This document shows, in pieces, positions 52,009-59,832 of a DNA stretch of 64,000 bases; positions within the stretch are counted from its first letter, which is position 1, and every line of letters starts with the position of its first letter. The notes below the pieces were generated by a model. It worked only from the letters and a program-made list of their open reading frames with translations. It was not told the DNA's origin and ran no database searches. This DNA comes from Mediterranea massiliensis (lineage in GTDB: Bacteria; Bacteroidota; Bacteroidia; Bacteroidales; Bacteroidaceae): assembly GCA_015060695.1 (NCBI GenBank), contig SUYA01000003.1:1-64000 (forward strand), in the 5' to 3' direction. Made by a program: the position numbers and the translations under genes.

Positions 52009-52414
52009 GCAATCCTAATGCTTTGTTCTCGGCCTCTTCCATAATCTCCCGTTCGCCGGGACCTTTGTCATTGATGCCGCAAAGGTGCAGGATGCCGTGA
52101 ATGATGACGCGGTGCAGTTCGGTGGCATAGTCAGCCCCAAACTGCTCCGCGTTTGTTTTTACTGTATCCAGACTGATGAACAGGTCGCCTCCAATGCGAT
52201 TCCCTTCGGTATAGTCAAAGGTAATGATGTCTGTATAGTAATCGTGTTGCAGGTATTGTTGGTTTACCTCCAAAATCCGTTCATCGGAGCAAAAAATATA
52301 AGCGATTTCACCGATTTTTTTGCCGTATGTATGGGCTACAGATTTTATCCATTCACTTGTTTCACGTTTTTTGATGGCAGGCATAGCTACCCCATCTGTC
52401 TGATAACTAATCAT
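51989..52414 (-). CDS. ybeY: Endoribonuclease YbeY (rRNA maturation)
   Basis: YbeY is a zinc protein needed for 16S rRNA 3' maturation. The 141-residue product ends with the metal region HRVIIHGILHLCGIND. The canonical motif is H-x3-H-x5-H; here the third ligand position is Asp (HGILHLCGIND), which differs from E. coli. The start is the ATG at 52414 (MISYQTDG); nine extra codons upstream lack family similarity. The stop lies inside the DPP-IV coding end, a convergent overlap of 20 bases. Confidence 0.9.
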   Translation of the reverse strand: MISYQTDGVAMPAIKKRETSEWIKSVAHTYGKKIGEIAYIFCSDERILEVNQQYLQHDYYTDIITFDYTEGNRIGGDLFISLDTVKTNAEQFGADYATELHRVIIHGILHLCGINDKGPGEREIMEEAENKALGLLTSHQG

Positions 52415-52500
52415 TGCTTTTATTTTTTTTGTTTGCCGCAAATGTAGGAATAACTTTCTTTTTATTTACTTTTGTGATAGATAAAAATCATTTTTGTGGT

Positions 52501-53268
52501 ATGAAACAGATAGTCGAAGAGATAGAACAGGCCCTTAGGCAATATGCCGACCCTGTGAAACAAGAAATCTTACCCCGTTTTTTCAAAACCGGAAAGGGGG
52601 AATATGGCGAGGGCGATTGCTTTTTGGGTGTGGTAGTACCCAATGTTCGGCTGGTAGCTCGCCAATGCCGGAATATCCCTTTCGAAGCCGTTGCTGCCTT
52701 GTTGCAGAGCCCTTGGCATGAATGTCGCCTTTGTGCGTTGCTTATTTTGGTCGAACGTTTTAAAAAAACCGATGAAAAGGAGCAAAAACGTATTTTCAAC
52801 TTCTATCTTGTGCATACACCCTATATCAATAACTGGGATTTGGTTGACCTCTCTGCGCCGGCTATTGTGGGCGAATATCTGAAGCAAAAACCTCGCGAAG
52901 TGCTTTACCGTTTGGCCGATAGCTCTTTGCTTTGGGAACAGCGCATTGCCATTGTTTCTACATTGACATTCATTAGAAACCATGATTTCACCGATACTTT
53001 TCGGCTTTCTGCACACTTTTTGCACACCGGGTGCACACTAAATGCACACTCCTGTCAACCCCTGCACACTAAATTGCACACTCATTTTAAGATGCACGAC
53101 TTGATGCAAAAGGCCATCGGGTGGATGCTTCGTGAGGCAGGTAAACGCAACAAGGAATTATTGCTTCACTTTTTAGAAGAACATCATGCCCGGATGCCTC
53201 GCACCATGTTGCGCTATGCCATCGAGAAGTTTCCTGAACCGGAGCGTAAGTATTGGCTGAAGCGTTGA
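52501..53268 (+). CDS. AlkD-like DNA alkylation repair protein
   Basis: AlkD-type HEAT-repeat glycosylases remove bulky or positively charged alkylated bases. The 255-residue product has the HEAT-like helices and the active-site segment INNWDLVDLSAPAIVG with the conserved Trp and Asp, and KAIGWMLREAGKRN. Between residues about 170 and 194 the protein has extra His/Thr/Leu-rich sequence (HTGCTLNAHS) encoded by a TGCACAC repeat. The frame remains open, so the insertion is tolerated. The longer frame from 52414 overlaps the ybeY start and was rejected. Confidence 0.88.
   Translation: MKQIVEEIEQALRQYADPVKQEILPRFFKTGKGEYGEGDCFLGVVVPNVRLVARQCRNIPFEAVAALLQSPWHECRLCALLILVERFKKTDEKEQKRIFNFYLVHTPYINNWDLVDLSAPAIVGEYLKQKPREVLYRLADSSLLWEQRIAIVSTLTFIRNHDFTDTFRLSAHFLHTGCTLNAHSCQPLHTKLHTHFKMHDLMQKAIGWMLREAGKRNKELLLHFLEEHHARMPRTMLRYAIEKFPEPERKYWLKR
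53010..53081. repeat. TGCACAC repeat cluster inside the alkD-like gene
   Basis: Six copies of TGCACAC start at 53010, 53021, 53032, 53043, 53063 and 53075. The first four are exactly 11 bases apart, one helical turn. The repeat sits inside the coding frame and adds about 20 residues not expected in the family. Confidence 0.85.
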
Positions 53269-53282
53269 TTTTTCATTTTCTT

Positions 53283-53314
53283 TTTGTGGCAAAAGAATCT
53301 TTCGCCTATCTTTG
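53283..53314 (+). promoter_or_regulatory. Promoter of the DUF937-like gene
   Basis: TTTG (53283-53286), 20 bases, TATCTTTG (53307-53314). A full consensus match just after the alkD stop, 22 bases before the ATG at 53337. Confidence 0.82.
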
Positions 53315-53336
53315 TCGCAAATTAAATTCATGAACT

Positions 53337-53783
53337 ATGTCACAATTATTAGATCTTATTAAGCAACAGGTGGCCGAAGCTGCCACCGGAGGATTGTCTA
53401 TTCCTGAGAATTTGAAGGAAGCTGTGTTGGGTGGTGTATCCGATTCCATTTTTGATAGTGTGAAGCAAACAGCCGCTGAAGAGGGAGGGTTGGCCAAGTT
53501 GGGCGATTTGCTGACAGGTACCACTTCGGCCAAGGCCAGTCCGGTCACTGCTTTAGCAAGCAATCTTTTTACGAATAAGATAGCCGGTAAGTTGGGCCTT
53601 TCGCCGAGCGTTACCAACATGGTGGTAACATTTATCCCCGTTGTCATTGAGAAATTGACAAAGAAAACTTCTGAGGCCGACGGTTTTGAAGTCAGCGATT
53701 TGCTTTCCGAATTTGGAGGAGCAGCATTGGGTGACAGTCTGAAGAAAGCGGCCGGTAGTATTTTGGGCGGACTATTTAAATAA
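53337..53783 (+). CDS. DUF937-like small protein
   Basis: The 148-residue product is rich in Gly, Ala, Ser and Leu, with repeated helical blocks ending in SLKKAAGSILGGLFK and the central TALASNLFTNKIAGKLGLSP. It resembles DUF937/YidB-like proteins, whose function is unknown. No signal peptide or membrane anchor is clear. It has a strong promoter and its own terminator (53887-53927), so it is a well-expressed single gene. Confidence 0.7.
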   Translation: MSQLLDLIKQQVAEAATGGLSIPENLKEAVLGGVSDSIFDSVKQTAAEEGGLAKLGDLLTGTTSAKASPVTALASNLFTNKIAGKLGLSPSVTNMVVTFIPVVIEKLTKKTSEADGFEVSDLLSEFGGAALGDSLKKAAGSILGGLFK

Positions 53784-53886
53784 AACTGAAAGCCATTGCA
53801 ATATGAGTTGTATGGTACTTAATGTAAAAGAAAAAGATATTTGTTAAATAGTGTAAACAGACTGTTTGACATTTGAAATTCCTACT

Positions 53887-53927
53887 CCCCTTAAAGGAAA
53901 ATTTTTCTCCTTTTAAGGGGAATTTTT
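53887..53927 (+). terminator. Terminator of the DUF937-like gene
   Basis: CCCCTTAAAGGA (53887-53898) pairs with TCCTTTTAAGGGG (53908-53920) with one bulged base, followed by AATTTTTATT. It lies about 100 bases after the stop. Confidence 0.8.
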
Positions 53928-54224
53928 ATTTCTAAAAATAGAACTTGTTTCTCTCTGTTTGTATGGTATAAAACGACGATATAAAAAGTAATATTTGTAA
54001 ATAAATCGAACCATTTTTCTTGTATCTTGACAAAGAAAAGGAAAAATCTCTTTTTGAAATTTTCACTTCATTGATAAACAGCTTGTTATAGTATTATCAA
54101 CTGTTAATTTTGAAAAAACTTCGGTTTTTGAGTACCTAAAACCGAAGGGTGGTGTTATATATTTGCACGTCTCGCGAGGAGAGCAAAGGCCACGCTATCC
54201 TCAAGGGGCCACCGGACATCCGCT

Positions 54225-54399
54225 TCGCTTCTCGGCCGTACTTGGCTCGCTTCTGGTTCGCTCTCGCTTCGGTGTTTGTTCGGTGTTTCTTCGGTCGTTC
54301 TTCGGTCCTATAGAGAGCGAACAAACACCGAACAACGACCGAAGAACGACCGAACAGCGTGCGTACACGTAGCGTGCGAGGAGCGACCAAGAAGCGACC
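54225..54399. repeat. 11-bp phased inverted repeat array
   Basis: TTCGGT occurs at 54268, 54279, 54290 and 54301, exactly 11 bases apart. The reverse complement ACCGAA occurs at 54327, 54338 and 54349, also 11 apart. Related TCGC units at 54225, 54247 and 54258 and GCGACC units at 54383 and 54394 keep the same step. The two halves can pair into a long hairpin centred near 54314. Base composition is much richer in G+C than that of the flanks. Confidence 0.82.
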
Positions 54400-54614
54400 G
54401 AGTAGCAAACCAACCACCGGCAAGTGCTGCTGCAGAGGCACGAGGTAGGTGGCGTGGTAGCTCGCAACAAGGCAGGGCCTATTGTCCTGTCACAACCCAT
54501 TAAAACAGCAACTTTATGAGGGTAAAAAGTTTGAAAAAACTCCTGCTTTCTCTTTTTCCAACGTAGTTGGGGAAAATAAATGGCATAGCTGTTTCGTCAT
54601 TCTACTTTTTCACT

Positions 54615-54622
54615 TATCTTTG
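54615..54622 (+). promoter_or_regulatory. -7 promoter box for ruvB
   Basis: TATCTTTG, 22 bases before the ATG at 54644. It lies inside the longer frame opening at 54482 and so fixes the start. No good -33 box is seen. Confidence 0.55.
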
Positions 54623-54643
54623 CTACCCAAACGATTGGACACT

Positions 54644-55678
54644 ATGGAACAAGAAGATTTTGACATACGCCGCCAACAACTCTCGTCGGGAAAAGAGAAA
54701 GATTTTGAGAATGCGCTGCGTCCTCTCTGTTTCGAGGATTTCAGTGGGCAAGACAAGGTGGTGGACAACCTGCGCATTTTTGTGAAGGCGGCCCGTTTGC
54801 GTGGTGAGGCATTAGACCACGTACTGCTGCACGGCCCTCCGGGATTGGGAAAGACCACGCTTAGCCAAATCATTGCCAACGAGTTGGGGGTAGGATTCAA
54901 GATTACCAGTGGCCCCGTACTTGATAAGCCGGGCGACTTGGCCGGTATCTTGACCAGCCTTGAGCCGAACGATGTGCTGTTTATCGACGAGATTCACCGA
55001 CTCAGTCCCATTGTTGAGGAGTATCTCTACTCGGCCATGGAGGACTATCGCATCGACATCATGATAGACAAAGGCCCTTCGGCACGAAGCATTCAGATAG
55101 ACCTCAATCCCTTTACGCTGGTGGGTGCCACTACCCGAAGCGGATTATTGACAGCTCCACTTCGTGCACGTTTCGGCATCAACCTGCACTTGGAGTATTA
55201 CGACGACGAGGTGCTGAGTGGCATCATCCGACGCTCGGCTTCCATTCTGGATGTGCCTTGCTCTAACCGTGCCGCCGGCGAAATTGCCGGTCGTAGTCGT
55301 GGTACGCCCCGTATTGCCAATGCCCTGTTGCGTCGGGTGCGCGACTTTGCACAGGTGAAGGGCACCGGAAGCATTGATACCGAGATAGCACAATATGCCC
55401 TCGAATCGTTGGGAGTCGATCGCTACGGCCTTGATGAAATTGACAATAAACTGCTTTGCACCATCATCGACAAGTTTCGTGGCGGTCCCGTAGGATTGAC
55501 CACCATTGCCACTGCTTTGGGCGAAGATGCCGGTACCATTGAAGAGGTGTACGAACCCTTCCTTATCAAGGAGGGTTTCTTGAAGCGTACCCCCCGAGGA
55601 CGCGAAGTCACCGAGCTTGCCTATAAACATTTGGGACGTAATTTCTATTCAACTCAAGGTGGATTGTTTAGTGAGTGA
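54644..55678 (+). CDS. ruvB: Holliday junction helicase RuvB
   Basis: RuvB is the hexameric AAA+ motor that, with RuvA, moves Holliday junctions in recombination. The 344-residue product has the Walker A segment [12 protein letters not shown], Walker [12 protein letters not shown], sensor 1 and arginine-finger region [19 protein letters not shown], and a C-terminal winged helix ([20 protein letters not shown]). The ATG at 54644 is used because of the promoter box at 54615-54622. The stop at 55678 is nine bases before the left repeat of the DUF559 cassette. Codon use is more G+C-rich than that of the next genes. Confidence 0.95.
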   Translation: MEQEDFDIRRQQLSSGKEKDFENALRPLCFEDFSGQDKVVDNLRIFVKAARLRGEALDHVLLHGPPGLGKTTLSQIIANELGVGFKITSGPVLDKPGDLAGILTSLEPNDVLFIDEIHRLSPIVEEYLYSAMEDYRIDIMIDKGPSARSIQIDLNPFTLVGATTRSGLLTAPLRARFGINLHLEYYDDEVLSGIIRRSASILDVPCSNRAAGEIAGRSRGTPRIANALLRRVRDFAQVKGTGSIDTEIAQYALESLGVDRYGLDEIDNKLLCTIIDKFRGGPVGLTTIATALGEDAGTIEEVYEPFLIKEGFLKRTPRGREVTELAYKHLGRNFYSTQGGLFSE

Positions 55679-55686
55679 TGATTTCG

Positions 55687-56203
55687 CTACCACCTCCCTC
55701 ATACGGGTACTTCTCCTTCCCGAAGGAGGAGAATTGAAATGACAATTGGCAAAAAGACAGACTATTGCTTGTGACGGATATAATGAATATTTCGAAGTAT
55801 AAACTTCGACGTAAGGAGTTGAGAAATCATTCTACAGCAACAGAATCTGCTTTGTGGAGAATGCTTAAAGGAAGTCAAGTATGCAATTTGAAATTTAGGC
55901 GGAAGCATGGTGTTGGACCTTATATTCTTGATTTTTATTGTCCATCAATAAAGTTGGCAATAGAATTGGATGGTGAAGTGCATAAAGGGCAGGAATTTCA
56001 TGATGAACAACGTTCGTATTACCTATCAGAAGTGGCACAGATTGTGGTTATGCGTTTTGAAAACCTCCTTGTGTTTGAAAATCCTAAAGTGATATTTGAT
56101 AGTATCAAAGAATATATTAGACAGATTGAGTGATAATTGTGATTCCTATGGCTAACTAATTCCCCTTCTTCTTGAAGGAAGGGTGCCTTTGGCGGGGTGG
56201 TAG
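55687..56203. mobile_element. DUF559 gene bounded by imperfect inverted repeats
   Basis: The left arm 55687-55735 starts CTACCACC and ends GAGAATT; the right arm 56158-56203 is its imperfect reverse complement (AATTCCCC to GGTGGTAG). Each arm also contains its own small hairpin (CTCCTTC/GAAGGAG and CCTTC/GAAGG). The only gene inside encodes a DUF559 nuclease-like protein. Total size is 517 bases. No target-site duplication could be verified by eye. The arrangement looks like a small mobile or REP-like cassette inserted between ruvB and the flippase gene. Confidence 0.6.
55783..56133 (+). CDS. DUF559 endonuclease-like protein
   Basis: The 116-residue product matches DUF559, a small Vsr/restriction-endonuclease-like fold: ATESALWRMLKGSQVCNLKFRR, then GVGPYILDFYCPSIKLAIELDG with the conserved Asp and Glu-x-Asp, DEQRSYYLSEVAQIVVMRF and a C-terminal helix. 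Catalytic residues appear intact. The ATG at 55783 is preferred over a TTG at 55765. DUF559 proteins have no settled role; many are found near repeats. It lies alone in the inverted-repeat cassette, is AT-rich compared with ruvB, and has no consensus promoter. Confidence 0.85.
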   Translation: MNISKYKLRRKELRNHSTATESALWRMLKGSQVCNLKFRRKHGVGPYILDFYCPSIKLAIELDGEVHKGQEFHDEQRSYYLSEVAQIVVMRFENLLVFENPKVIFDSIKEYIRQIE

Positions 56204-56228
56204 GAAAATAGGAATAAAAAACATTGAG

Positions 56229-57668
56229 ATGAATTTAAAGAGTTTAGCAAAAGATACTGCAATCTACGGATTGAGCAGCATAGTGGGCAGGTTTCTGAAC
56301 TACCTGTTAGTACCTATTTATACCATGGCCATGGCTGCCGAAAGTGGAGGATATGGCGTAGTGACTAACGTTTATGCATGGGTAGCTTTAGTGCTGGTAT
56401 TACTGACTTGTGGCATGGAAACTACTTTTTTCCGCTTTGCCAACAAGCAAGAAGAGCAACCTATGCGAGTTTATTCCACAGCTTTGGCTTTTGTTATGGG
56501 TAGCTCTGTATTATTTTTGTTGGTTGGTTTAGGACTTTTACACCCTATTGCTACATGGATGGGTTATGGCGAGCATCCTTGGTATTTGGGTATGATGATG
56601 ATAGTGGTGGCTATGGATGCCATTCAATGCATTCCCTTTGCTTACCTACGTTATAAGAAACGCCCGATTAAGTTTGCCGCACTTAAGTTACTCTTTATCG
56701 GATTAAACATTGCATTGAACCTCATCTACTATGTTGCAATGAAGGGAAGCGACCCCGGCGCTGCTTTCTTCCTCAATTTAGTTTGCACATCGGTTATCAT
56801 GCTTTGTTTGATACCGGAGTTGCGTGGATTTCCTTATGTATGCGACCGGGCATTGATGCGTCGTATGCTTTCTTATAGTTTGCCATTGTTGGTGTTGGGC
56901 CTGGCAGGTATTCTGAATCAGGTGGCCGACAAGATTATCTTCCCTTTTGTCTATCCCGACAAGGTGCAAGCAGGTGTGGAACTGGGTATCTACGGTGCCG
57001 CCGTCAAGATAGCCATGGTAATGGCCATGTTGACACAAGCTTTTCGCTATGCTTACGAGCCGTTTGTCTTTGCCGGGAGTCGCGAAAAGGATAGTCGCAA
57101 GACCTACGCCGATGCCATGAAGTTCTTCATCATCTTTACCTTGTTAGCCTATTTGGCTGTGATGTTCTACATGGACATTTTGAAACACATCATTGCCCCC
57201 GATTATTGGCCGGGTTTGCAAGTGGTACCTATTGTGATGGCTGCCGAGATATTCATGGGTATTTATTTCAACCTTTCCTTCTGGTACAAGCTGATTGACG
57301 AAACCCGTTGGGGTGCCTATTTCTCTTTGGCAGGCTGTGTCGTACTGATAAGCATCAACATCTTGCTGATACCTCGCTATGGCTACATGGCTTGTGCTTG
57401 GGCCGGTTTTGCCGGTTATGGAGTGGCCATGTTGCTCTCTTATTTTGTGGGACAGAAGAAGTACCCTATTGGGTATGACTTGAAAGCTATCTTCCTATAT
57501 GTATTATTGGCTGCTCTACTTTATGTAGCCGCCATGTGTTTGTCTATAGAAAACATCTGGTTGCGCATGGCATACCGCACCCTCTTGTTGCTGATATTTG
57601 TGGCTTACATCATAAAGCGTGATTTACCTTTGAAACAGATACCCATTATCAATAGATTTATACGATGA
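56229..57668 (+). CDS. Polysaccharide flippase (MATE/MVF-like)
   Basis: The 479-residue product is a multi-pass membrane protein (about 14 segments) opening LAKDTAIYGLSSIVGRFLNYLLVPIYT, as in Wzx-type flippases and MVF/MATE-related oligosaccharide exporters. It would move a lipid-linked sugar across the inner membrane. No glycosyltransferases are adjacent, so its substrate is unknown. The start is the ATG at 56229; the frame to 56172 runs into the right repeat of the DUF559 cassette. Its stop overlaps the next ATG (ATGA), so it is translationally coupled to the S46 peptidase. Confidence 0.88.
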   Translation: MNLKSLAKDTAIYGLSSIVGRFLNYLLVPIYTMAMAAESGGYGVVTNVYAWVALVLVLLTCGMETTFFRFANKQEEQPMRVYSTALAFVMGSSVLFLLVGLGLLHPIATWMGYGEHPWYLGMMMIVVAMDAIQCIPFAYLRYKKRPIKFAALKLLFIGLNIALNLIYYVAMKGSDPGAAFFLNLVCTSVIMLCLIPELRGFPYVCDRALMRRMLSYSLPLLVLGLAGILNQVADKIIFPFVYPDKVQAGVELGIYGAAVKIAMVMAMLTQAFRYAYEPFVFAGSREKDSRKTYADAMKFFIIFTLLAYLAVMFYMDILKHIIAPDYWPGLQVVPIVMAAEIFMGIYFNLSFWYKLIDETRWGAYFSLAGCVVLISINILLIPRYGYMACAWAGFAGYGVAMLLSYFVGQKKYPIGYDLKAIFLYVLLAALLYVAAMCLSIENIWLRMAYRTLLLLIFVAYIIKRDLPLKQIPIINRFIR

Positions 57669-59794
57669 AAAGGCTGTTTTTACTTCTTTTTTCTGTAACT
57701 TGCTTATTGCCTATACAGGCCGATGAAGGCATGTGGATGTTGGGGAATATGAGCAAGACTTTGCGTCGTGACATGAAAGAGCGTGGATTGGAGTTGCCAT
57801 TAAAGAAACTCTATGACCCCAAGAAACCTTCGTTGAAAGATGCCATTGTCAGTTTTGGTGGTTTCTGTTCGGGGGTAGTAGTCAGTGAAGAGGGTTTGTT
57901 ATTGACCAATCATCATTGTGGATTCAGCAGCGTGCAACAACATTCTTCTCCTCAAAATGACTATTTGAAAGATGGTTTTGTGGCGCATAGCAGAGAGGAG
58001 GAATTGTCATGTCCCGAACTCTATGCCCGTTTTTTAGTGAATCAGGAAGATGTTACGAAAAGGATACTGGCCGAGGTGACACCTGTAATGGATGAGGCTA
58101 AGCGAACGGCTGTCATCGACTCCATGCGATATCTCATAGAAGAAGAGGTTTATCGGGAAGATACTACCTTAATCGCTATGGTGGATGTTTACTATGGTGG
58201 TACAGAGTTCTGGCTTTCTACCTATCGCGATTACAATGATGTTCGTTTGGTATATGCACCACCTACTTCCATAGGAAAATTCGGATGGGATACCGATAAC
58301 TGGATGTGGCCACGTCATACGGGTGATTTCTGTGTCTTTCGCATTTATGCTGATGCCGATAACCGGCCGGCTGACTACTCGCTTGAAAACCGTCCTTATC
58401 GTCCGCGCTATGTGGCACCCATTTCGATGGAGGGCTATCGGGAGGGCGATTTCTGCATGACTATCGGTTATCCGGGAAGTACCGAACGATATCTATCTTC
58501 ATATGGTATCGAAGAGATGATGCTGACACAGAATCAAGCACAGATAGATGTTAGGGGTATGAAGCAAGCCATCTGGAAACAAGCAATGGAGCATAACGAT
58601 AGCATCCGAATAAAATATGCTTCCAAATACGACCAAAGCTCTAACTATTGGAAGAATAGCATCGGGATGAATCGTTCCATAAAAAAACTGAAAATATTGG
58701 AGAAAAAACGGGTAGCCGAACAAGAGCTCCTTCGATGGATTCGGCAAAATCAGATGTCCGAAACGCCCTCAATACTTCATTTGTTTACCGATTTAGAACT
58801 GAACTATGAGGCCCGTCGTCAGGCATATAGGGCACAAGCCTATTTCATAGAGGCTTTTTTCAATGCGGCTGAATTGTTTCCATTGGCTTTGAATGTATTG
58901 AATTTGGATATGGATGGTGACGAAAAACAACTGGAAAACACCATCAGGCAGTTGGCTAAACTGTATGCCGATTATGACAAAACAATAGATAAAGAGGTAT
59001 TTGTGGCAATGTTGGACATCTATCGCAAGCAAGTAACTCCTGAATATTTGCCTTCTTTTTACCAAACTATAGATAAGTGTCATGCCGGTGATGTAAAGGC
59101 TTTTGCCGATTCGGTTTATGAGCATACTGCTTTGGCTCATATAGATGGGTTGCAACGTGTCCTGCGGCGTGATTCTACGTTTCAAGTTGTTGATGATACA
59201 GCTATTGGGGTATGTCTTGATTTGCTGGTAACTTATATGGAGGTGAATGCTGCTATACAGCAACCTACAGAAAAGATACAACAAGCCGAACGACTTTTTT
59301 CTGCTGCCATGCGTCAGATGTATGCACACCGTAACTTCTATCCTGATGCCAATTCAACCATGCGCCTAAGTTTTGGTGCGGTTTCTGGCTATCATCCTGC
59401 CGATGGTATAGCATACGATTATTATACCACTGCAAAGGGTGTCTTGGAAAAGGAAAAACAGTACAAGGGAGATAGTGATTTCTATGTGCAAGCGGAATTG
59501 CTCTCGTTGTTGCAAGGTAATTATGGTCGATATGCCGATGAAAACGGGGAAATGCGTGTTTGCTTTATTACCGACAATGACATTACAGGCGGCAATAGCG
59601 GCAGTGCCATGTTTAATGGTCGTGGTGAATTGTTAGGCTTGGCCTTCGATGGTAATTGGGAAGCCATGAGCAGTGATCTGCAATACGAACCACACCTACA
59701 ACGATGTATAGGTGTGGATGTACGTTATATGCTTTTTATCATCGAAAACTTTGGTAATGGCAAGCATATTGTGGATGAAATGTGTAATCGCTAA
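57665..59794 (+). CDS. S46 dipeptidyl peptidase, DPP7-like
   Basis: The 709-residue exported peptidase has a signal peptide ending LLPIQA. The catalytic His is in LLTNHHCGF (residue 83 or 84), and the catalytic Ser region is TGGNSGSAMFNGRGELLGLAFDGNWEAM. The residue after FD in FDGNWE is Gly, which in characterised S46 enzymes goes with DPP7 (hydrophobic P1), while DPP11 has Arg there. It releases dipeptides from peptides in the periplasm and complements the DPP-IV at 49780. It is coupled to the flippase gene upstream. Confidence 0.92.
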   Translation: MKRLFLLLFSVTCLLPIQADEGMWMLGNMSKTLRRDMKERGLELPLKKLYDPKKPSLKDAIVSFGGFCSGVVVSEEGLLLTNHHCGFSSVQQHSSPQNDYLKDGFVAHSREEELSCPELYARFLVNQEDVTKRILAEVTPVMDEAKRTAVIDSMRYLIEEEVYREDTTLIAMVDVYYGGTEFWLSTYRDYNDVRLVYAPPTSIGKFGWDTDNWMWPRHTGDFCVFRIYADADNRPADYSLENRPYRPRYVAPISMEGYREGDFCMTIGYPGSTERYLSSYGIEEMMLTQNQAQIDVRGMKQAIWKQAMEHNDSIRIKYASKYDQSSNYWKNSIGMNRSIKKLKILEKKRVAEQELLRWIRQNQMSETPSILHLFTDLELNYEARRQAYRAQAYFIEAFFNAAELFPLALNVLNLDMDGDEKQLENTIRQLAKLYADYDKTIDKEVFVAMLDIYRKQVTPEYLPSFYQTIDKCHAGDVKAFADSVYEHTALAHIDGLQRVLRRDSTFQVVDDTAIGVCLDLLVTYMEVNAAIQQPTEKIQQAERLFSAAMRQMYAHRNFYPDANSTMRLSFGAVSGYHPADGIAYDYYTTAKGVLEKEKQYKGDSDFYVQAELLSLLQGNYGRYADENGEMRVCFITDNDITGGNSGSAMFNGRGELLGLAFDGNWEAMSSDLQYEPHLQRCIGVDVRYMLFIIENFGNGKHIVDEMCNR

Positions 59795-59832
59795 CCACTG
59801 ATTACTGACCACTATCCACTAACCATCGATTT

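Larger units (their letters stand above)
53928..54643. other. Gene-free region holding a phased repeat array
   Basis: The left part (53928-54160) is AT-rich with a ten-base-arm hairpin CTTCGGTTTT/AAAACCGAAG around 54119-54148 and a -7-like box TAtaTTTG at 54158-54165 pointing into the array. The middle (54225-54410) is the GC-rich phased array. The right part up to the ruvB promoter shows nothing I can name. Confidence 0.6.

Noticed and set aside
52340..52375. Second parS site
   Set aside because: TGTTTCACGT occurs but the other half-site is missing (followed by TTTTTTG).
54136..54503. Short coding frames over the 54225 array on both strands
   Set aside because: They are Arg/Ser/Thr-rich translations of the 11-base repeat, lack ribosome sites and overlap each other on both strands.
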